Positions 12,001 to 24,130 are shown, numbered from the stretch's first letter. The stretch is DNA of 64,000 nucleotides from Trachythela sp. YZ-2020 (GCA_016169945.1 JADLSH010000389.1:372001-436000); one strand, 5' to 3'. A program made the numbers and translations. The notes: generated by a model not told the origin, from the sequence alone.

Positions 12001-15000
12001 CGATGAAGGTAAAGCAACTTACTACTGTAGGATTAGAAATTTTCAGAACAAAATCCTAGGAATGCTTTACATGTGTTTGTTTATAAATCTTCTGTTGTAT
12101 AATATTTTAACACTATATATATGGACGACACTAAAATCTCCTTACAACTCAAACGATATACCTTATCCTGAAGAATCTCCTTCCTATGAAACTGCCTTCC
12201 CCCAGAAGCCATGCAGCTGTTAAACAATGATAAGTCATTTATAAATAAGACTTGGGCCTACCAAGGCAGGTTGACATTTTCTGTGGTCTAGGAAAAATGT
12301 CATATGTGGACAGTATAATGTTTCAATGTATTCATGTTATTGCTAGAGAAATCATTCATTTGGCACTTTGACAAACATAACACAATATCAATTTATGTTA
12401 ATATAGCCAATTAGCTATTAATAGCAAAATTTTTAGCCTGGCTCTGTGAGCCAATAAGAACAGCAACTAAATAATGGTTGCAAAGCCAAATCTAATGATC
12501 CAAATTCTGTGTTCTTTATTCAATGTCTACTATACATATCATCAGACTATACCTTTCATATCATTGCAATGGTATATCAAGTGAATAATATTGTCTGGTG
12601 ATAGGCAGAATAGAATACAATGTGTTTCACTGTGATGCAAATTATGTTTCTCTTATCCTGGTTGAATTGTACATTGCAATATAGTATTCAAGGAGTCAAG
12701 GTGATACAGTTTTTGAGTTTCTTTACAAAAATGATGTAACTGCAAAATAGATTTCTATGTATCAGATTCTGCTGTTCAAATTATAAAAAGAATAGATATT
12801 TTATTTCTATGGTTCAAATGCAAGGGGTCTTTCTTAGTGGAAACTGGTCTAAATTACAAGTATTATTCCGGTTTGACTTCAAAGTTCTGAACACCTAACT
12901 ACGGTTGTAAGACAACTCAACACTCTCATTAAAGCCAATTTTTCCCCAACTGCTATTGTGCTGCTGTTTAGCTGTTACAACATGTAACTAACTATTTTTG
13001 TGTTTTTAGATAATAATAACTTGATATTTTAAGTATTGACCAAGATATGTTCTTTTTTGTCTAAAATACGCATGTTTAGAGGACAATTTTGGAGTAAAAT
13101 GCGCAGCTCAGAATGCAGAAAATGGCATTTCCGGGCATGAAATTTCAATATTTTTCCGAGGGATCATGCCCCAGACCCACGCAGGTGGTGAGGTCGTACC
13201 CATGTCCACAAACATTCATTTTCAGTATCTTCTAGATAAGTGAGGCTTTTACTATGAATGCGTTAGATACATACACACAGACACCACCTCCACGAACTTG
13301 TATTCTATCCCGACGATAAGCAGAGTAATTCTCATGGAAACGAAATCGTCACAAATTTCTTTATGGAGTCAAGTTTCGATGATCGCGGCGATATCAACAT
13401 TATTTACCATTAGGAAAGATGAAAGTTCATCAACCTTTGTAAATATAGAACGAATATTCATTAAACAAAAACGAGTAAGTTTATGATGCTCTCTTCTAAT
13501 TTATTCTTTGAAGAAATTAAATATATTTAACTTATTCTTTTAAGATATTAAATAAAAAATCACCACTATGGACTGCATCATTGTTTGATAATTCTGCAAT
13601 AAAATAATAGATATAGTCACTAAAAAAATATTGTAACCAGGGACACCGGAACTTTTTGGGCACTGGGGGCATTTACACCTGATAGACGGCCGGCCAAGCT
13701 TGAAAAAAGTGTCTAGAAAACACTGTCGATGGCATTTTTTTGTTAGAAGCATGAAACTACGCAAAATGTCTTAGGATAGTGTTTACTTTGAGGGTGAGAG
13801 TGGTTGCCAACCGTAATTTTTTATTTATGTGCTAAAATTTGAAGGTTTTTCATAAAACATTTCGAAGGATGGGATTTTTGTCGAATGCTGTATTTTATAT
13901 TAGTGTTTTATTTTAATTGGCTGACTATCTAATTAACATTTGTAAAGCTCGGGTAATCTTCTTTCGTATAATTCAAAATGATATGCTAATAAGAAACATT
14001 GCGCAAATACATCAAAACACGACCTTTCAAAAAGAAGCCAAAACAATATGTTTTTGTTGTGTTAGAGACAGGCAACAATCACATATGTTTAGATTACATA
14101 TGAATCAGTATTACACGCTCGGTTGCCACACGTGTAACACAATATATTTCTGTCGAGCTAGTCGAGTTTTGGCATGTAAATGGTTGAAAAACTGCATACT
14201 GGCGCAAACACGTAGTTTTACTACAACACATAGACCTTCAAAATCAGTAAATATTCGAAATTAAATGCAATAATTTACGAATTTATGCCTTTGGGTAACC
14301 ACTCGTCCTAATAAATCCATCCTTATTTTGAAACTCGCCTCCATACAGGTATTTTAACAAGTGTAATAGTAATACCATTTTCTCATTAGCATGTCACTTT
14401 GAGTTATGACAATTAAGAAAAGGAGGAATTTGCACATGCTAATTAGGTAGTGAACCAATTACAATAAATTCATGATATCGAAAATTGCTTTTAAATGGAT
14501 TCCCATCTATCGAAATGTCGTTATAAAAACCTTCCAATTTCGGCACATAAATAGAAAAATTACGGAAGGCAACCACTTTCACCGTCAAACTGAACACAAT
14601 CCGATGGCATTTAGTGTGGTTTCCTGCTTCTAACAAAAAAATGCCATCGACAGTCACTTTTTTCGAAGCTGGCCGGCCGTCTATGATATGGTGATACCTT
14701 TCACTCGTAGGGATGATGCATGAACGGTGAACAAAGTCAATTAGTGACCTTTTCAAGATTGTTGCATATCTAAATGTTATTTAGTGAGAAACCTATCCTA
14801 TTTGCGGGTTTGAATGTATTATACCACAAATGCTTGATACAAAAAAGGAACAAACTTCCACGTTTCCAGCACAGACCCTTCGTTTGAGTTTGTTCTTATT
14901 TTTAGGTATAGTTTCACGGTTCATCTACAAATCCTACAATAATAAGCAACCGAACTATGAAATAATTAAACTTTTGCAAGATATTCCCAGATGATAGTGG

Positions 15001-18000
15001 GACAAGAACATTAGTAACACAGTTTTCACAGCAAGCCAGGACCGTGCCGACTGCGGGGAGTGGGGGGTGTAACACCGCCCATTGAAACTAATCGTAATGG
15101 GGCCCAATTTTTATAAGGAAGTCCAAATTCCTGATTTCATGATGAAAGCAGGACTCGCCGAGAAATAGAGGGTAGGGCAAAACTTTTGTTGGTGGCTGAG
15201 ACCCCTATAGCAGTGCTATATTTGATAGGATCCATCAACATGGCCTCTAACTTGAGCAATGGTCTCTAACTGGAAGAAGGGGCCTCAACTTGAAGAAGTG
15301 CTCTTATCTTGAAGATGGGCCCCTAACTTGAAGAAGCTAAGGGTCCCTAATTTGAAGAAGGGTCCCTAACTTGAAAAAGCTAAGGGCCCCTAATTTGAAG
15401 AAGAGCCCCTAACTTGAAGAAGGGCCCCAAGTTGAACAATGGCCCCTAACTTGAAGAAGAGCCTCTAACTTGAAGAAGGGCCTGCATCAGCCCACAATTT
15501 AATACGATACCTGTTCAATTGTTTGGCCAAATTGGGGCCCCGTGACTGTCCGGTTGCAAGTCCAAGGCTATGCTACGCTTATACAGGATACTTTATCGCA
15601 AACGACGTCAAGAATAATTTGCTTGGTTCAGCAGCAACTTTCGTTGTGAAAAACATATCCCCCCCCCCAGTGAAGGTCTCTTTTGTTCAAAAGATAAGAA
15701 AAAAGGGGAAAATGACTTAGTTCGGAAGAGAGTCATGATATTCTCACAACAAAACCTTGCTTTTGTACCAAAAGCTCTGTCCGTTTAATTGGGGTGTATA
15801 AAAAAATTGTTTGCTGAAAATGCAGGAAATGAAGCAACAATTTTCTGAGGATTTCTCTAACGATTTCTTAGAAGAGGCCCTGCTGCTTCAAGCCTAGAAT
15901 TCTAATTGCAAAAGAGTCAATTATTACTTATTATGAACATCTTTGAAATCCAGGTAAAACGACTTTGAAATCCAGGTAAAGTCCTCAGTCCCGTATTTGA
16001 ACTATTACGTCATAACGATGTATCTTTTTTAGTTTTGAAAGCTTGGCTTGAGAAGTGGTACGCTGCAGCTGGAAAATGTGATCAAGAGGTAATTGAAATC
16101 AGGCCGTTGGGTGAAACTGACGCTTGCGTGATTGGCATTGTGAGGCAATTTGATGGTGATGGTAAAGCTATCGAACAACACAAGTGAGTTTCTTTTACAG
16201 AGCCGTCATCACTTATCTAAAACAAGGACTGGATAGAGCATCTACTATGCATATTGAAGCCAATGACGGCCACATAGGTGTGACCACCGCAAATCTACTG
16301 TGTTGTTAGCGACCCTTTTAAAGAGGTTTTAAGGGTTTCTAATTATTGATGGGAAAGGGAAAATATCGTCTAGATTAGAATTGGTCATTTGTGGTCTCTG
16401 TTTCTAATTTCTATATAAATTTGCCGGTGAATAACTAATTAGGTCACACCAATATGGCCGGCATAAGCCTCATTTTGTGGTGTCCAAAAGGTTCAACTCA
16501 TCAGAATTGAACAGATGCTCTAAGCTATATTTCTCAAGATATATAAGAAAATATATTTTCTTCTTAGTATAACTAATTTAAACTGCTAACGATTTGACTA
16601 GTCAAAAAGTTGACAAATTTAAAAATCTGACCTCATTTAAAATATTCTGGCTTCAAAATTGAACAATTATTCTCCCGAACACCCCAAAAGTTATTGTAAC
16701 ATGAAGTACTAAGTCGACTACTGTAACCATGGTAACACGCAAGCGAACACTGTAATTCTGTATATTTCTATTCTTTTCACTGTACATTTCTTTTCTTTTC
16801 ACTGTACAAACTGGTAAAATAGTGATAAGATTTTCACTTTTAACTATAAAATTACCAATTGCCCGACTATATAAATTAGGTAGGCTGTGCTATTTTGTAC
16901 TCTTTTAGCCTGATTTACTATAAAATTCAACCTTAAACGTCTCATAACACTTCAACTGTTTTTTAAACAATATTTTTATACGATGAAGTTTTTGAGATAA
17001 AATATGTTGTTTCTTATTCTATGTAACGCATTTGAATTAATACTAAAACAATTATTAAGCTAAGATTAGTCAATGTTGTATTCATGTATTGACCACACAG
17101 GATGAACTACGCATTTTCAAAAAGCATTGCGAGTATACAAAATAAACACTTACCGTTTAAAAAGCTTTAAATCTCGAAAATCCTGTCCTTTCTCGGCCTT
17201 TTGACTGATTTCTTTTCCTATTGACTTTAGTAAGTGAAAGTCCTCAAAAAAAGTTTCATTTATCTTGTTTTGGAGACTTAATATTTGTCTGAATTAATAT
17301 GTCCCGACTCCAGAGTACAATTTTTAAAAGAGTTTTCATATAAATCCCAAAACTAAAATGCCAAAATGCAGTTATTTTTCTGACGTGTACATATATAAAA
17401 ACAAAATCGTTGTCTTAGCCAATCATGATGTTGCTAGTACCAGTTTTCTCTTAGCTTAAATTCGCGCATGCGCATAACTTAAAAAAGCATACGGGCGGAC
17501 GACTGTGCATTCCCAATGTTTTCACATATATACCCGGGTGTAAATATTCGAGCGGAATTAGTTCCCTTCCACGGCGCTGCACGCCGGCTCGGGGAATATT
17601 CACCCGTCTCCCCCCCCCCCCCCCCTTTCATTTGACGAAGCACCCTAGTAAGCAACACGCTAGTGTAAGATACCATTTAAATTTACCGAAATTAAATTAG
17701 TAATATAATCTCAGTGAAAAACTAATAGTGACAAAGCAATGTCAACAATAGCCGCCGGTGTGTTTACTTTTGAAAAAGAAATTGGGAATAACAAAAATAC
17801 ATAGAATGTGTTGCAAAACGTCGTTTATAATCCTTCGTACGTACTACGTAAAATTGTATTAGTTACAATTGAGGACTTATTTTAAAGGGCTAAGGTCGTG
17901 TGCTGTTGCAAGTTGTTGATAAGGATATACGTGACTGTCGAGATGAGAGAAATTCCTGAGGAAAGGCGAATTTGATAAACGAAAGGCGAAGTTACTAAAG

Positions 18001-19482
18001 GGGGACGAATTTCCTAAAGGAGGCCGAATGTCCTAGGAATTTCTCCCCCCAGGAGGGCGACATTCCTAAGAAATTCGTCCCCAGGAGGGCGAATTATGGG
18101 TGGGGGGGCGAAATTCCTGGGACACCGGTCAAGCGAGGATGCGAGTTGATTTCAGTCAATGAGAGTTGCAACTCTCGCTCGCGTTTGACTGCCAAATCTC
18201 ATAAACTATCACTGGATAGAGCATCCTATTGAATCCAATTAGCCAATTTTGAAAGGGCTGGGTGATGCACCTTCAATTGTACGTTTGTGAAATTAGTGTC
18301 GTTTTGAATGATAAATTATTAATAATTGACAATTCAAATATGTGTCAGTGTGTTATATATCATTTTATCGAACCTCCATAAAGCGGCCACCCTTCGGGGA
18401 ATGGCTATGCATGTGGCCGCTTAATATAGGTGGTCGCTTAATGGAGGAAAGCCAAAATAGACCATGGACGTGGTCAAATGTCCTTTTAATGGATTTTAGG
18501 TAGCCTTTGATAAGAACCAATATAATCTTAAAAAACAGTTATTAACAAATTAAAACAAGTAGGAACGAATTGACTGTTAACTTAAATTTGCAAAGTTTAC
18601 AAATACAAACGTGTTCGACGCAGATATACTCTGCAGGCTTCAAAACTAGGTTGGATGTCAAGTTACATGTGTTGAATGAATGAAATAAAAATGCGAATAT
18701 ACACGTGTTTCTGTAAACAAAATATAGTTTCTAATGTAGCTCAAGTTTTAGTTTCCCTTCTCTTGTAGTAAGAATTGTCTCTATTTAAGCAGACCGACCG
18801 TTTAATAGAGGTAATAAATAATACAGAAAATTGTATCGGACCGCTCGTAGGTGGCTGCACCCGTTTAATAGAGGCGCAGTCCATAGAAAATTATAGGAAA
18901 TATTTTGGGGACTTTGAAATGTGGCCGTTTAATAGAGGGTGGCCGGTTAATAGAGGGCCGCTTATTAGAGGCTAGACTGTAGTAGTAGTTTCTGGCAAGG
19001 CATCGAAAGGCTGAACCTATCAATCTTAGTCATGCATGTAGTATTTGCTTTTTTGACTTCTAGAGAAAAAGTAATGAATGATTTTCTCCCTACCATGAAA
19101 CCTGTGGAAATTTGAGAAAAAATCCCTCTACAACCATCCATTCTTTTCCGTAGAAGTCAGACATTGCAGGAAAGCAAAATACCACATTGACACATGCCTA
19201 TAGGATTGATAGGTTCAGATGCCAGAAAATTCATTTTTTGAAATCCTCTTTGTAGTATTTTAGTTATTTATAAGTTTTAACAGGATATATAACATGCTGA
19301 CACATATTTGAATGATTAATTATTTATCATTCAAACCAACACTTCTTTTAGAAACGTACAACTGAAGGTGTACTCCCCCCTTAACACAACATTCTGTCTG
19401 TTGTAGGTGTATGGCGCTCTACACGAAAATTGATGGTGTATGGAAAATTCAAGCAGAGATGGTCAACTCTGACGGTGCGTAG
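5912..19482 (+). CDS. NTF2-fold (SnoaL/DUF4440-like) protein, three exons, first exon missing
   Basis: Three exons join in frame: 5912-6055, 16033-16183 and 19407-19482 (stop TAG). Acceptors are TTTTTTCAG, TTTTTTAG and TCTGTTGTAG; donors are GTTTGG (weak) and GTGAGT. Together they give about 123 residues, close to the usual 120-140 of the SnoaL-like/DUF4440 family. The order fits an NTF2 cone. A long helix with FDQMFAKTNFDEILKYYTDD comes first, then the strand ICLYSGQPIIRDKAG, a middle helix around LKAWLEKWY, and final strands CMALYTKIDGVWKIQAEMV. Such proteins serve as small enzymes or ligand-binding pockets; no substrate can be named. The first exon, which should supply the start and end in phase 1, was not found. 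The introns are 10.0 and 3.2 kb and full of repeats. Confidence 0.75.
8890..8924. other. Perfect 15-bp hairpin
   Basis: CATACCCCCTAGTCG (8890-8904) is followed by the loop AGTGC and then its exact complement (8910-8924). It could be the core of a MITE or a protein site. No surrounding inverted repeat was seen. Confidence 0.85.
10505..10568. other. Perfect 27-bp hairpin with 10-nt loop
   Basis: The arm at 10505-10531, starting ATAATGTTTAACTG, is exactly complementary to 10542-10568. The loop is TATATGTTGC. A perfect match this long suggests a recent inverted duplication or selection on the structure. It lies in an intron and no gene abuts it. Confidence 0.9.
10875..10965 (+). mobile_element. 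Retroposon 3' tail with poly(A)
   Basis: A short GC-richer block (GAGCCCCCTCGATAAGCATG and GCTTTTGGGGC) leads into AAATAAAG and a run of about 18 A. This resembles the 3' end of a non-LTR retrotransposon with a stem near the poly(A). No reverse-transcriptase sequence precedes it, so it would be a severely 5'-truncated copy or a SINE. Confidence 0.45.
13650..14715. mobile_element. Degenerate foldback element, arms about 300 bp
   Basis: The left arm (about 13650-13940) contains TAGACGGCCGGCCAAGCTTG and CGATGGCATTTTTTTGTTAG. Both recur inverted in the right arm (about 14430-14705). The similarity continues inward through GTGGTTGCCNNCCGTAATTT. The arms differ at many positions, so this is an old element. 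The minus-strand frame at 14439-14756 and the plus-strand frame at 13917-14264 show no known domain. Confidence 0.6.
15239..15483 (+). repeat. Degenerate 19-bp minisatellite
   Basis: About 12 imperfect copies of a unit like CCCCTAACTTGAAGAAGGG follow each other, with occasional AGCTAAGG spacers. It lies in the first intron of the NTF2-fold gene. Confidence 0.85.
16033..16183 (+). CDS. Exon B of the NTF2-fold gene
   Basis: The exon follows TTTTTTAG and ends at a consensus donor (AA followed by GTGAGT). It encodes VLKAWLEKWYAAAGKCDQEV and on to GDGKAIEQHK, the middle helix and strands of the fold. It is open throughout and leaves in phase 2, which exon C completes. Confidence 0.8.
16234..16522. 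mobile_element. TA-flanked MITE, about 290 bp
   Basis: TAGAGCATCT (16234-16243) is matched by AGATGCTCTA (16513-16522). Further in, AGGTGTGACC on the left pairs with GGTCACACCA on the right. TA at both tips would fit a Tc1/mariner-type target duplication. A related start, GGATAGAGCATCC, occurs at 18214. The element lies in the second intron and has no ORF. Confidence 0.55.
16524..18363. other. Second intron of the NTF2-fold gene, middle part
   Basis: No exon is recognised. A run of 18 C sits at 17610-17627, and a degenerate repeat at 17948-18118 is listed separately. Confidence 0.4.
17948..18118 (+). repeat. Degenerate repeat with GGCGAA and CCTAA blocks
   Basis: Loose repeats of AGGGGGACGAATTTCCTAA-like units occur, some inverted (GGAATTTCTCCCC). 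They look like a decayed minisatellite. Confidence 0.6.
18368..18976. mobile_element. TIR element with repeated GTGGCCGCTTAATAGAGG ends
   Basis: The left end CGAACCTCCATAAAGCGGCC pairs with the right end GGCCGCTTATTAGAGGCTAG. Subterminal variants of the same block recur several times inside both ends (18408-18450, 18862-18960). Multiple subterminal motifs are typical binding sites for a transposase. No transposase ORF is present. The target duplication is uncertain. Confidence 0.55.
19407..19482 (+). CDS. Last exon of the NTF2-fold gene
   Basis: The exon follows TCTGTTGTAG. The first base completes the lysine codon from exon B. It encodes CMALYTKIDGVWKIQAEMVN and a short tail, then TAG. The W-K-I strand pattern is typical of the last strands of SnoaL-like proteins. 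Confidence 0.8.
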
Positions 19483-20130
19483 GGCAACACCATTTTTGAT
19501 CACAGCAAATTGGAATCTTAACTCTTCAATATACACGTAATAAATGAACTTTAAAATGTAGCATGCACCAGAACATTATTTGCATGGCGGCCATTTTATG
19601 GTCGTTTTCACTTCGTCACTAGCATCCTTGCAATCCTGCAGGAATATATATTAATTGTTTTAATTTAAGTTACTTGCAGTTGAAATATACGAAACATAGT
19701 AATTATTGTTATTTCTTATTCTTTGAGCACTTTGAGGTTACATCAAATAATAATAAATGTGCGTTATCACCGACGGAATCGGGGGGCCGCAGGTTCGATT
19801 GCTTCCAACGCAGTCATTATAACTCAGGGTGAGGGCTCGCTAATCGTTGCACACGTGCCTTCAAGCCGCTTGGCATTGCCAACTCTCTTGTAAACAGGGG
19901 TATATAGGCAAATTTGCTTTGGCCATAAGCGTCCCTTATATTTGTCGTGGAAATTTTCGCTGCGAATGTTGTTGAATTGAAACTCTTTCAATTCGTCAAC
20001 GTTTCGTGGACAGAGGAAGCTGCCACAACAATACGAGATGGCGCTGTCTTCCTTACTTATCAAGAATCAGTTGTGTCAGTAGGAAATATCCTAAAAAGCT
20101 CACTCCCAATGTCAATTCAAAGCCATCTGT
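19483..20130. other. Downstream noncoding stretch with a tRNA-like block
   Basis: At 19770-19805 the block GGCCGCAGGTTCGATTGC resembles the T-arm/B-box half of the SINEs at 22.2 and 28.1 kb, but the rest does not match well. Otherwise nothing was recognised. Confidence 0.4.
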
Positions 20131-20413
20131 GCTTTTTGCCTTGCTTTTTACTTTGCTTTTTGCTTTGCTTTGCTTTTTGCTTTGCTTTTTACTTTCCTTT
20201 TGCTTTGCTTTTTGTTTTGCTTTTTACTTTGCTTTTTGCTTTGCTTTTTGCCTTGCCTTTTGCTTTGCTTTTTACTTTGCTTTTTGCTTTGCTTTTTACT
20301 TTGCTTTTTGCTTTGCTTTTTACTTTGCTTTTTGTTTTGCTTTTTACTTTGCTTTTTACTTTCCTTTTGCTTTGCTTTTTGCTTTGATTTTTTCTTTGCT
20401 TTTTGCTTTGCTT
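20131..20413. repeat. Pyrimidine-rich 11-12-bp minisatellite
   Basis: Over 20 copies of TTTGCTTTTT and TTTACTTTGC units follow each other. All frames are open because the unit lacks stop codons, so the leucine/phenylalanine-rich and lysine/serine-rich frames here are not genes. Confidence 0.9.
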
Positions 20414-20427
20414 CATCTATGTTCGAA

Positions 20428-21264
20428 GAGTAGCGTGCTGGCAGGGGGGGCCGGGGGTCCATGGCCCCCCCAGCGAAGGTTTTTTAGGGGGCGCCAAAAC
20501 ATAAATGGGGCGCCGAAATTGCACAAATCACAAAAAAGCGCACACAAAAGCGCACACAAAAGCGCTCGTCCGAATTGGAATTTTGTCAGATCCTATGAGC
20601 CAACGAGAGAAAAAAAGGTTTGAGATTGTTAATGATTGATACATTGTCGTTTATCTGATAAAACTTATCCGATAAATATTAGTGATTTCCGATATGCCAG
20701 GTTTTCTTATGTTGGCTATCGCAATATCGCATTACTTACTACCGCACTTCCGCAAACACTGTTCAAAGTGCTAGTACGCGCGCTTAATTTGAGTTCTGTT
20801 AGTCGGAATACGACTTATACGAGGATTAAAAATTCACCAACCTACCTACAACTACAAGCATTACTGTCCAGTCTGTAATATCTCAAAGGATGTAAATTGT
20901 TAATTGTGAAATGTGAAGTGATTTGGCTTACGATCACTGGAAGTTCACCGTCTACTTCACGAATATTCGCCGTCTACTTTTCTTTGTTTAAGAAAAAAAC
21001 TAAGTCCTCTATGAATTATATATTTATTCAAACTCCTGAATGTTTTGTTTCTTGCGCATTTTTATTTTATACGATGTTTTATAATCTCAGAATTCCGTCA
21101 AATCGCCACCCAAAACGCACGAAATAGCATTTCAGGGACTCTAAATTTCAAAATAGACCCCCCTAGAGGTCTCCCGTCTACGACGCTCAACCATACACAT
21201 ATTACAAAGGGGCGCAAAATTTCCAGCTGGCCTCCCCTGGCGAACACAAGCCAGCACGCCACTG
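20428..21264. mobile_element. hAT-like non-autonomous element, 837 bp
   Basis: The ends match as inverted repeats: GAGTAGCGTGCTGGC on the left and GCCAGCACGCCACTG on the right. They are flanked by TGTTCGAA (20420-20427) and TGTTCAAA (21265-21272), an 8-bp duplication with one mismatch. An 8-bp duplication and CAGTGG-type tips fit the hAT superfamily. Open frames inside show no hAT dimerisation or DDE motif. Confidence 0.6.
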
Positions 21265-21272
21265 TGTTCAAA

Positions 21273-22235
21273 CAATAAGACCTGTCCTTAGCTAGTGGTA
21301 AACTGTTCCAGAGGCGAACGACTCTTGGAAAGGACGAAAACTATACGTCTCATTTCCCGACTTGTCACCCTTCGTCCTCATGGCATCAATGAGCGATTCT
21401 CTTACATGTAACTCTTATCTGTTCATGTCTGTCATCAGGTATACATTACTTCACACCTCTTCTCATACTTAAATCTGTAATTTCCCATTTCTTGTTTTCT
21501 TTGCTTGCTAATATATGCCTATTTATTCTGTAATTTGATGATTTCTATATTTTGTTTGCAGTTTTGTAGACCATCTGATTGGTCTATTTTTTGTCACGTG
21601 ATCGCTTTTGTACTCACTATAAAAACACGTGTTTTTTCCCCTGACACATTCCACTACATAACTTCCAGACCAAGGATCTTAGCTCGAAACGTCGAAGAAA
21701 ACGTTCTAGCATATGGTATTTTAAAAGTTAGCTCAGAATTTGTTAAGTTGTAAAATCCGTACGCAGAATTGTTGAATTGAAGATAGTTCGAAATGTCAAT
21801 GTCATAATGGTGGTGAAGACATTTGAAGAGAAAGATTAAATAAATCCAAGTAGATTCTCCTTGAGGATAGTGACATTATATTAGTTGTATTTGTCTTGGA
21901 CCTCACTATACTTGGGATGCATAGTCAAGATTTGTCTGACTACATGCAGAGAAAGCTTTCTTATGGCATCGGCATTAGTAGCTTTCCCACAAACTCTTAT
22001 ATATAATTATCAAGAACAAAATTGTATTAGCAGTACTGACTTTACTTTCAATTTGATCGTGACAAGATCACTTGCCATTAACAACAACCCCAACATCCGT
22101 TTCCTGATTTGTTTTACTTATTATAGTATTTCCAAGTGTATAGGTACATTCAAGCCGATTTTTCTTTCTAGTTGTACCAAGATGTTTACACAGGGAGGTT
22201 ATACCCCAAAGCTCACTCCAGTTACTAACAAATTT
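21273..22235. other. Noncoding stretch
   Basis: No exon is recognised. Around 21661-21710, AGCTCGAAACGTCGAAG resembles 3' parts of some retroelements, but this is too short to assign. The frame at 21885-22238 shows no motif. Confidence 0.35.
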
Positions 22236-22385
22236 TAGCGCTGCACCGGAATCGCAGGGCCGCAGGTTCGATTCCTGTCGGAGGACTCAGAGTTGCATTT
22301 TTCTCAGCCGTTCTCGTTCAGGTCTAAAATATTGTATATATTATTTCACTCGAAATATCCACCACCTAAACCTTCTAACAAAGTT
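22236..22385 (+). mobile_element. tRNA-derived SINE
   Basis: The tRNA-like half GCACCGGAATCGCAGGGCCG continues into GGTTCGATTCC (22265-22275), a consensus pol III B box. It is followed by the family tail AGTTGCATTTTTC ... CAGGTCTAAAATATTGTATA. The same tail follows the same tRNA half at 28.1 and 28.5 kb. The A-box half is decayed, so this is not a functional tRNA gene. Confidence 0.7.
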
Positions 22386-22439
22386 TAGGTATTTTTGTAC
22401 AATATCTTGGTGATTAGTAATTATTCGAATTTCCCTAAA

Positions 22440-22840
22440 AAACTTGGCATCATGATCAGTATAAAGAGGATGAAAGTATTAATACTGGTGGTATCTGCAA
22501 TGTCATTGATGAATTTGAGAAATAGAAGAGGACCAATGATGGAACTTTGGGCTACCCCAAATGTACACTACTCCAATCAGATCGATCAAAATCCTTCGAT
22601 AACAGTTGTCTATGAGTTAAATAACTTCTGAACCAAGCGAGAAGTGGATCTCTCACACCCATCATCTCTAGTTTTTCATGAGGGACTTTGTCAAATGCTT
22701 TAGCCATTTCAAGGTAAATCTCATCGATCAGATGACCGTCATCTATCGACTTAGCAACTTTATGTACAAATTGTTAAAGCTGAGTAACACAAGACCTTTG
22801 CTTTCGAAAACCGACTTTTGTAAACTATTCAGAATTTCTC
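22440..22840 (-). pseudogene. Reverse-transcriptase scrap of a CR1/Jockey-type LINE
   Basis: On the minus strand, pieces such as GFRKQRSCVTQL, KAFDKVPHEKLEMMGV and PLLAWFRSYLTHRQ can be read across frameshifts and stops. They match the middle of a non-LTR reverse transcriptase. AFDKVPHEKL is the region of the first catalytic aspartate, here preceded by EMAKAFD. The copy is heavily decayed and lacks the ADD motif. Confidence 0.7.
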
Positions 22841-23894
22841 GTTTATAAAATCTTCTCTCATTCTGCTGCTGACGTCCACGAAAAGTTCGCGAAATTCGCG
22901 AAAAGGTCCACCCATGAAACGATGAACCCATAGCGTCGCGCCTGTAAAGCGAAACGTCCTTACGAGTAGTGTAACTATTGGTGATGATCAAGAGTAATAT
23001 CTAATTAGAAATACATGCATGCAGAAAACCCCCATTAGAACCAAGCAAGTATAATTAATGCCTTTGCATTATTTTAATTACTCCATGAGCTCATTTAGAG
23101 CGGTTGATGCATCCTTTTCTGTGGCCTATATGTTGTGTGTTGCTCGTCATAAATTATAAAGTAAAGGCTCATCACTAGCGGCCCGACCGCTCGCCTTCAA
23201 AGTCAAATATCTCCGCTCAAACTTGTCGTACGGGAAAAAAAATTCGATCAGATCTTTTCACAAAGGTTTCTCTTTCTAACGAATATGGTTTGATCATAGC
23301 TCGGGCAAATTTAGCGACGAACGGAGCCAAAATTTCTCTCAATTTCGCCTATTTTCATAATACGTCGAACTGTTCGGGCATGATCGTGGACGTGACGTAT
23401 ACAATACCGCCTTACTCGGGGTGGGACAGCAGTCAAATTCGTCGCTACTCTGGATGGGAGGGAACCAAATTCGTCGCGTGAATAATATTAAATTTAGTTA
23501 ATAATCGTTGGTTTTTCTTGGTTTAATAATTATCGTTCGTGACAAATTGGAAGAAACCTAGCATTTAGTATTGAGTATATTGGATCGAGCTTTCCGCCTG
23601 GTGTGTCAATCACTACTATAATTGCATTTAAAATTACTGAAAAGATAATACAACAACTGAGCAACACAAACGGAAATTTTCCCTGCTGATTTTCCACACA
23701 TCGTGTTTTAAAACAAAGTTTGTGAAAAATAAAGGCAGTGCGGCTCGTCATGCGAGTTTATATAAATATAGGTAGAAATGTAGAATATACATGTAATATA
23801 ATGTAGAATATACATCTTCGTTTAGTTCGACCATTTGTACTTGCCGTGTCGAAGCTAGAGCCGTGTCGAAGATCTCGATGACTGATCACATGCA
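22841..23894. other. Noncoding stretch
   Basis: Nothing was recognised. The block 23190-23480 is open on the plus strand but shows no family signature. Confidence 0.35.
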
Positions 23895-24130
23895 TTACTT
23901 ATTTGAGAGATCTTTCGGGCACTTCCTGCCACTCTCCATGTACATCTCAACTTTCGACAGCTTTTCTTCCTGGCTTAATTCGCTCCACTGGTTTTCGTCT
24001 AGAGCGAGGTGTTGTAATTCCGGTCGAACCTCATATGGGCCTTTGCCAAATACTGCGCGACCGTTTACGATATTGTGTCTCCACAATGTTTCGCATCTCA
24101 TCTATGAACAAGTGGGGTTTCTTCTGATCA
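23892..24130 (-). pseudogene. Decayed ORF fragment (NGRAVFGKGPYEVRPELQHL)
   Basis: The minus-strand frame from about 24070 reads NGRAVFGKGPYEVRPELQHL, continues through LDENQWSELSQEEKLSKVEM and stops at TAA. A possible acceptor (TTTTGATCAG) lies just upstream, but the frame from it differs, which suggests a frameshift. The sequence looks protein-like, and I recall similar C-terminal ends in repeated, unnamed cnidarian proteins. I cannot name a function. It may belong with the decayed frame at 25.7-26.1 kb on the same strand. Confidence 0.35.

Larger units (their letters stand above)
6056..16032 (+). other. First intron of the NTF2-fold gene, repeat-rich
   Basis: This 10-kb stretch has no convincing exon. 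I see two near-perfect hairpins (8890-8924 and 10505-10568), a retroposed 3' tail with a poly(A) run (10880-10960), a degenerate foldback (13650-14710) and a 19-bp minisatellite (15239-15483). A block with CCTCGTACCCAGGCGC at 7787 may be the end of a small MITE. The region 9200-9500 is GC-richer, but I cannot assign it. Confidence 0.5.

Noticed and set aside
13917..14264. 115-codon plus-strand ORF
   Set aside because: It lies inside the loop of a degenerate foldback and shows no family signature.
20006..20623. 205-codon Phe/Ala/Cys-rich frame and its antisense Lys/Ser-rich partners
   Set aside because: They arise from the pyrimidine-rich minisatellite at 20131-20413, with all frames open.
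22236..22290. Functional tRNA gene
   Set aside because: Only the B-box half is conserved; the A-box half and acceptor stem are missing, and the SINE tail follows.
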